NCBI GenBank assembly: GCA_963533935.1
Contig: CAUSQL010000001.1
Span: 31,459 to 95,458 of the forward strand
Origin: CAUSKK01 sp963533935
GTDB lineage: Bacteria; Pseudomonadota; Gammaproteobacteria; Cardiobacteriales; Cardiobacteriaceae
Direction of reading: 5' to 3'
DNA length: 64,000 bases
Shown: positions 60,030-64,000 of the stretch, piece after piece
Layout of the letters: each line of letters opens with the position of its first letter
Numbering within the stretch: the stretch's first letter is position 1
Made by a program: the position numbers and the translations under genes
The notes under the pieces: model-generated
Database searches by the model: none
Told to the model about the DNA's origin: nothing
Seen by the model: only the letters and a program-made list of their open reading frames with translations

Positions 60030-61548
60030 AGATTTTCTCGTATTCCATTACTTTCTTAACGTAGTCGCGGGTCTCATTGAAGGGAATTTGCGCAATCCAC
60101 TCGTCCAGCGGCAGGCTCGGATATTTGTCCAGCCACTGGCGCGCCCGATTCGGCCCCGCGTTGTAGGAGGCCGCCGCCACCGCCAAATTGCCAAATTCCT
60201 GGAGCCGATTCGTCAAATACTGGGTGCCAATGGCCAGGTTGGTGTTGGGGTCCGTCAGCGACTCGGGGCCGCCGTAGCCAAGGCCGTATTTATTGGCCGT
60301 ATCCCGGGCCGTGGCCGGCATCACCTGCATGAGACCGCGGGCGCCGGCCTGGGAGCGGGCGTCTTCCTGGAAAATGCTTTCCTTGCGAATGATGGCGTAG
60401 ATTTCACTGGGCTTAATGCGGTGCTGGCGGGCCAGCCGCTCCACCTCCGTCCGGTACTTAATGGGGAAGCGCATGTCCAAGTTATCCCAAATCTTCGCCT
60501 GGGCAAGAATGCTAATGGCGGCGAAGTGCCAGCCCTGCTGGTGCGCCACCAGAGCGATTTGCTCCACCAGCGCCGGCGGCTTGCCCTTGGCCAGCGCCTT
60601 CAGCTCCTCCAGGGCCTGGCCGTTGCGGCCCAGGCTTTTCAGAATCAGGGCCCGCTGCACCCCGTTCATCACGTGGGCGCGCTGGGAATTGTCCTGGCGG
60701 GTGTGCTTATAGTTAAAGACCGGCGGCGCCCCGATTTTCTCCGCGGCGAGGAAGCCAAAGTAATCCCGCTGGCGGGCCGCCTTCTGGAAGTATTCCTGGG
60801 CCCGGCCGCGGTTGCCGGTCTTCTCCATGGCCCGGCCCAGCCAGTACTGCACCTCCGCCTTTTCAAAGCTCTTCTGGTCGAGGCGGGACATGAGCTGCGG
60901 CAGCTGGGCCCAGCCGTTGTGGCGCATGGCGTAGGCGATGACGTCGTAGGTGGTGTTGTCGCTCTGGCTGCCGGCGGGCATGCGCGACCACATTTCGTAG
61001 GTCTCTGGATAGTCGTTCTTCGCCAGCTTGCTGACCAGCCGGTTATAGGCCTTCTCGTAATCCTTATTGCCGGAAATTTGACTGCCGCGGGCGATGGCCA
61101 GCGCTTCACCCACATCGCGGCCGGCGGCGTCATAAATGCTCTGGGCCGCCGGGCTGACCATGTCCTTGCTGCTGCAGAACTGGCCCTTGGCCCGCTGGTA
61201 GAGGCAGGTTACGTCGTCGTTGGCGAAAACCTCCTGGTAGGAATTGACGATGGCCCGTGGGTTGGTGTTTAGCCATTGTTCATAGGCGCTCTTGGCCAGG
61301 TCATCGGAGAAATAGCTGTCCGGGTGGGCGTGGAGAAAATTGGTTACGCCCCGCACGTCGTAGAGGTGATTCTTCCAGTGCTGATATTCCACTATGGGAA
61401 ACAGCGGGTGGGCCGCCAGATGTTGGTACATGGTGATGGGCGCGCCGTTCTTCACCGCGTCTTCGGCGTCCAGCAGCGCGTTGGCCCGCAGGCTGCCCGT
61501 GGCCCCCAGCAGGCTGGCGGCGAACAGGCTTAGCAGTAGCTTTTTCAT
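60007..61548 (-). CDS. slt: Soluble lytic murein transglycosylase, Slt70 type
   Basis: 513 residues from ATG 61548 (MKKLLLSLFAASLLGATG signal). A long alpha-superhelical region of about 320 residues, then the SLT domain with catalytic Glu in YAIIRKESIFQEDARSQAGARGLMQVMPATA and NLAVAAASYNAGPNRARQWL. Shorter than E. coli Slt70 (645). It cleaves MurNAc-GlcNAc bonds with anhydro-MurNAc formation. Overlaps the next transglycosylase gene by 4 nt. Confidence 0.93.
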   Translation of the reverse strand: MKKLLLSLFAASLLGATGSLRANALLDAEDAVKNGAPITMYQHLAAHPLFPIVEYQHWKNHLYDVRGVTNFLHAHPDSYFSDDLAKSAYEQWLNTNPRAIVNSYQEVFANDDVTCLYQRAKGQFCSSKDMVSPAAQSIYDAAGRDVGEALAIARGSQISGNKDYEKAYNRLVSKLAKNDYPETYEMWSRMPAGSQSDNTTYDVIAYAMRHNGWAQLPQLMSRLDQKSFEKAEVQYWLGRAMEKTGNRGRAQEYFQKAARQRDYFGFLAAEKIGAPPVFNYKHTRQDNSQRAHVMNGVQRALILKSLGRNGQALEELKALAKGKPPALVEQIALVAHQQGWHFAAISILAQAKIWDNLDMRFPIKYRTEVERLARQHRIKPSEIYAIIRKESIFQEDARSQAGARGLMQVMPATARDTANKYGLGYGGPESLTDPNTNLAIGTQYLTNRLQEFGNLAVAAASYNAGPNRARQWLDKYPSLPLDEWIAQIPFNETRDYVKKVMEYEKIYEYLLRQ

Positions 61549-62216
61549 TGAATGTGTTCTTTCCAATCGTTTTGATACTTAGTGTGGTAAGCCATTACCC
61601 GTTGCACGTAGGCGCGGGTTTCGCTGAAGGGCGGTAGGCCACCATAGCGAATGACGTTCTGAGGGCCTGCATTATAGGCCGCCAGCGCCAAATCAATGCG
61701 ATGGAAACGTTGCAATTGTTCCTTGAGGTAGCGAATGCCACCGTCAATGTTTGATAGTTCGTCGTGGGGATTAACGCGCAGATAGCTGGCGGTGGCGGGC
61801 ATCAGTTGCATTAAGCCGATGGCCCCCTTGTTGGAGACGGCGCTCTGCTGGTAGCCGCTTTCCACGCTGATAACCGCGTGCACCAGAGCACTGTCCATCT
61901 GGTGATATTGGGCCAGCTGATTGACGTTGGTCTTAATGCGCTGCTGGCGGTCGCTGAAGGTGCTCGGTGCAGCTATCTGTACCGGCCGGGGCGGGGCGGG
62001 AGTGGCCGTTGCCACTGGCGTTACCGTGGCCACGGCGCCCTTTTCCTCACCCACGGGAGCTGCCAGCGGCTGCTGGGCCACCACCGCCGGCCGGGACAGC
62101 GGCCGCTTCGGACAGGGCACGTTAATCTTGCGGCTGCCGTTGCTGATGGTGCCGCAGCTGCGGGCGAAGCTGGGCGTATTTAGAGCCAATAAAAAAATGA
62201 AAATGAATAGTCGCAT
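61545..62216 (-). CDS. Lytic transglycosylase, small SLT-domain protein
   Basis: 223 residues. Signal peptide MRLFIFIFLLALNTPSFA; a linker rich in Ala, Pro and Thr; SLT domain from about 100 with VHAVISVESGYQQSAVSNKGAIGLMQLMPATASYL and IDLALAAYNAGPQNVIRYGG. It cleaves peptidoglycan; single-domain relatives include virulence-type transglycosylases. It overlaps slt by 4 nt. Confidence 0.9.
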   Translation of the reverse strand: MRLFIFIFLLALNTPSFARSCGTISNGSRKINVPCPKRPLSRPAVVAQQPLAAPVGEEKGAVATVTPVATATPAPPRPVQIAAPSTFSDRQQRIKTNVNQLAQYHQMDSALVHAVISVESGYQQSAVSNKGAIGLMQLMPATASYLRVNPHDELSNIDGGIRYLKEQLQRFHRIDLALAAYNAGPQNVIRYGGLPPFSETRAYVQRVMAYHTKYQNDWKEHIQ

Positions 62217-62271
62217 TGGTGTGCTCCCAAGCTATCTCAAAACAAGAAATTGCTTGCAGGGTTTATGCCCG

Positions 62272-64000
<1,729 letters not shown>

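Noticed and set aside
60088..61272. 394-codon open frame opposite slt
   Set aside because: It is the mirror of a GC-rich coding gene; slt on the other strand has clear SLT motifs.

Overview
The window is a gene-dense stretch of a Gram-negative gammaproteobacterial chromosome, GC-rich by eye (not computed). Evidence for the lineage is an outer-membrane and periplasmic gene set (lspA, bamB, yfgM, lytic transglycosylases, an RND efflux system), the divergent smpB / ratA-rnfH pair, the order pilW-rodZ-hisS-yfgM-bamB-der, and tyrA-aroA-cmk-rpsA-ihfB. Two TbpB-fold surface lipoproteins of the Slam-dependent type recall mucosal bacteria such as Neisseriaceae, Moraxellaceae or Cardiobacteriaceae. A Cardiobacterium-like host is my best guess, but no rRNA or other decisive marker is present. 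I see no tRNA, rRNA, prophage, insertion sequence or CRISPR array.

Layout. 1-11829: start of smpB, then ratA-rnfH and a division and cell-wall cluster (rsmH-ftsL-ftsI-murE-murF-mraY, murD-ftsW-murG) that lacks mraZ, murC, ddl and ftsQAZ here. 12007-13791: two YcxB-like membrane proteins and purN. 13903-21108: tripartite RND efflux operon and a divergent TetR/AcrR-type regulator with a palindromic operator between them. 21472-30123 (minus): a glutamine amidotransferase, a large NYN plus LOTUS-repeat protein, tyrA, aroA, cmk, rpsA, ihfB and a nuclease. 30367-30525: a probable Fur-controlled small RNA. 30624-32126: purF. 32313-43514 (minus): a CDF metal exporter pair, then a ten-gene run murU-rlmN-pilW-rodZ-hisS-yfgM-bamB-der-lspA-ansA with almost no gaps. 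43810-49639 (minus): hemL-gdx, a DUF3298-like protein, an ascorbate-type PTS (IIC and IIB), a solute-binding protein and yjdM. 49889-54830: the two TbpB-like lipoproteins flanking a small membrane protein and metA. 54983-59211: dsbA-like-amgK-rsmD on minus, hemB-aroE on plus. 59580-64000 (minus): three lytic transglycosylases in a row with a small lipoprotein; the last gene runs off the window through a hexanucleotide-repeat tract encoding Gln/Ala.

Functional themes are peptidoglycan synthesis (mur genes, ftsI, ftsW), turnover (transglycosylases) and recycling (amgK and murU, here unlinked), plus outer-membrane biogenesis and envelope export. Several exported proteins carry long low-complexity Ala/Lys/Glu/Ser/Pro segments.

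The most unusual feature is a family of about 31-bp intergenic repeats, about 44 units in 13 clusters, mostly in inverted pairs just downstream of stop codons. The arms of a pair often match each other while differing from other pairs, and some units carry a 20-60 bp insertion in their core. They resemble no named element I can assign. The other two items most worth testing are the RyhB-like small RNA and the NYN-LOTUS array protein.
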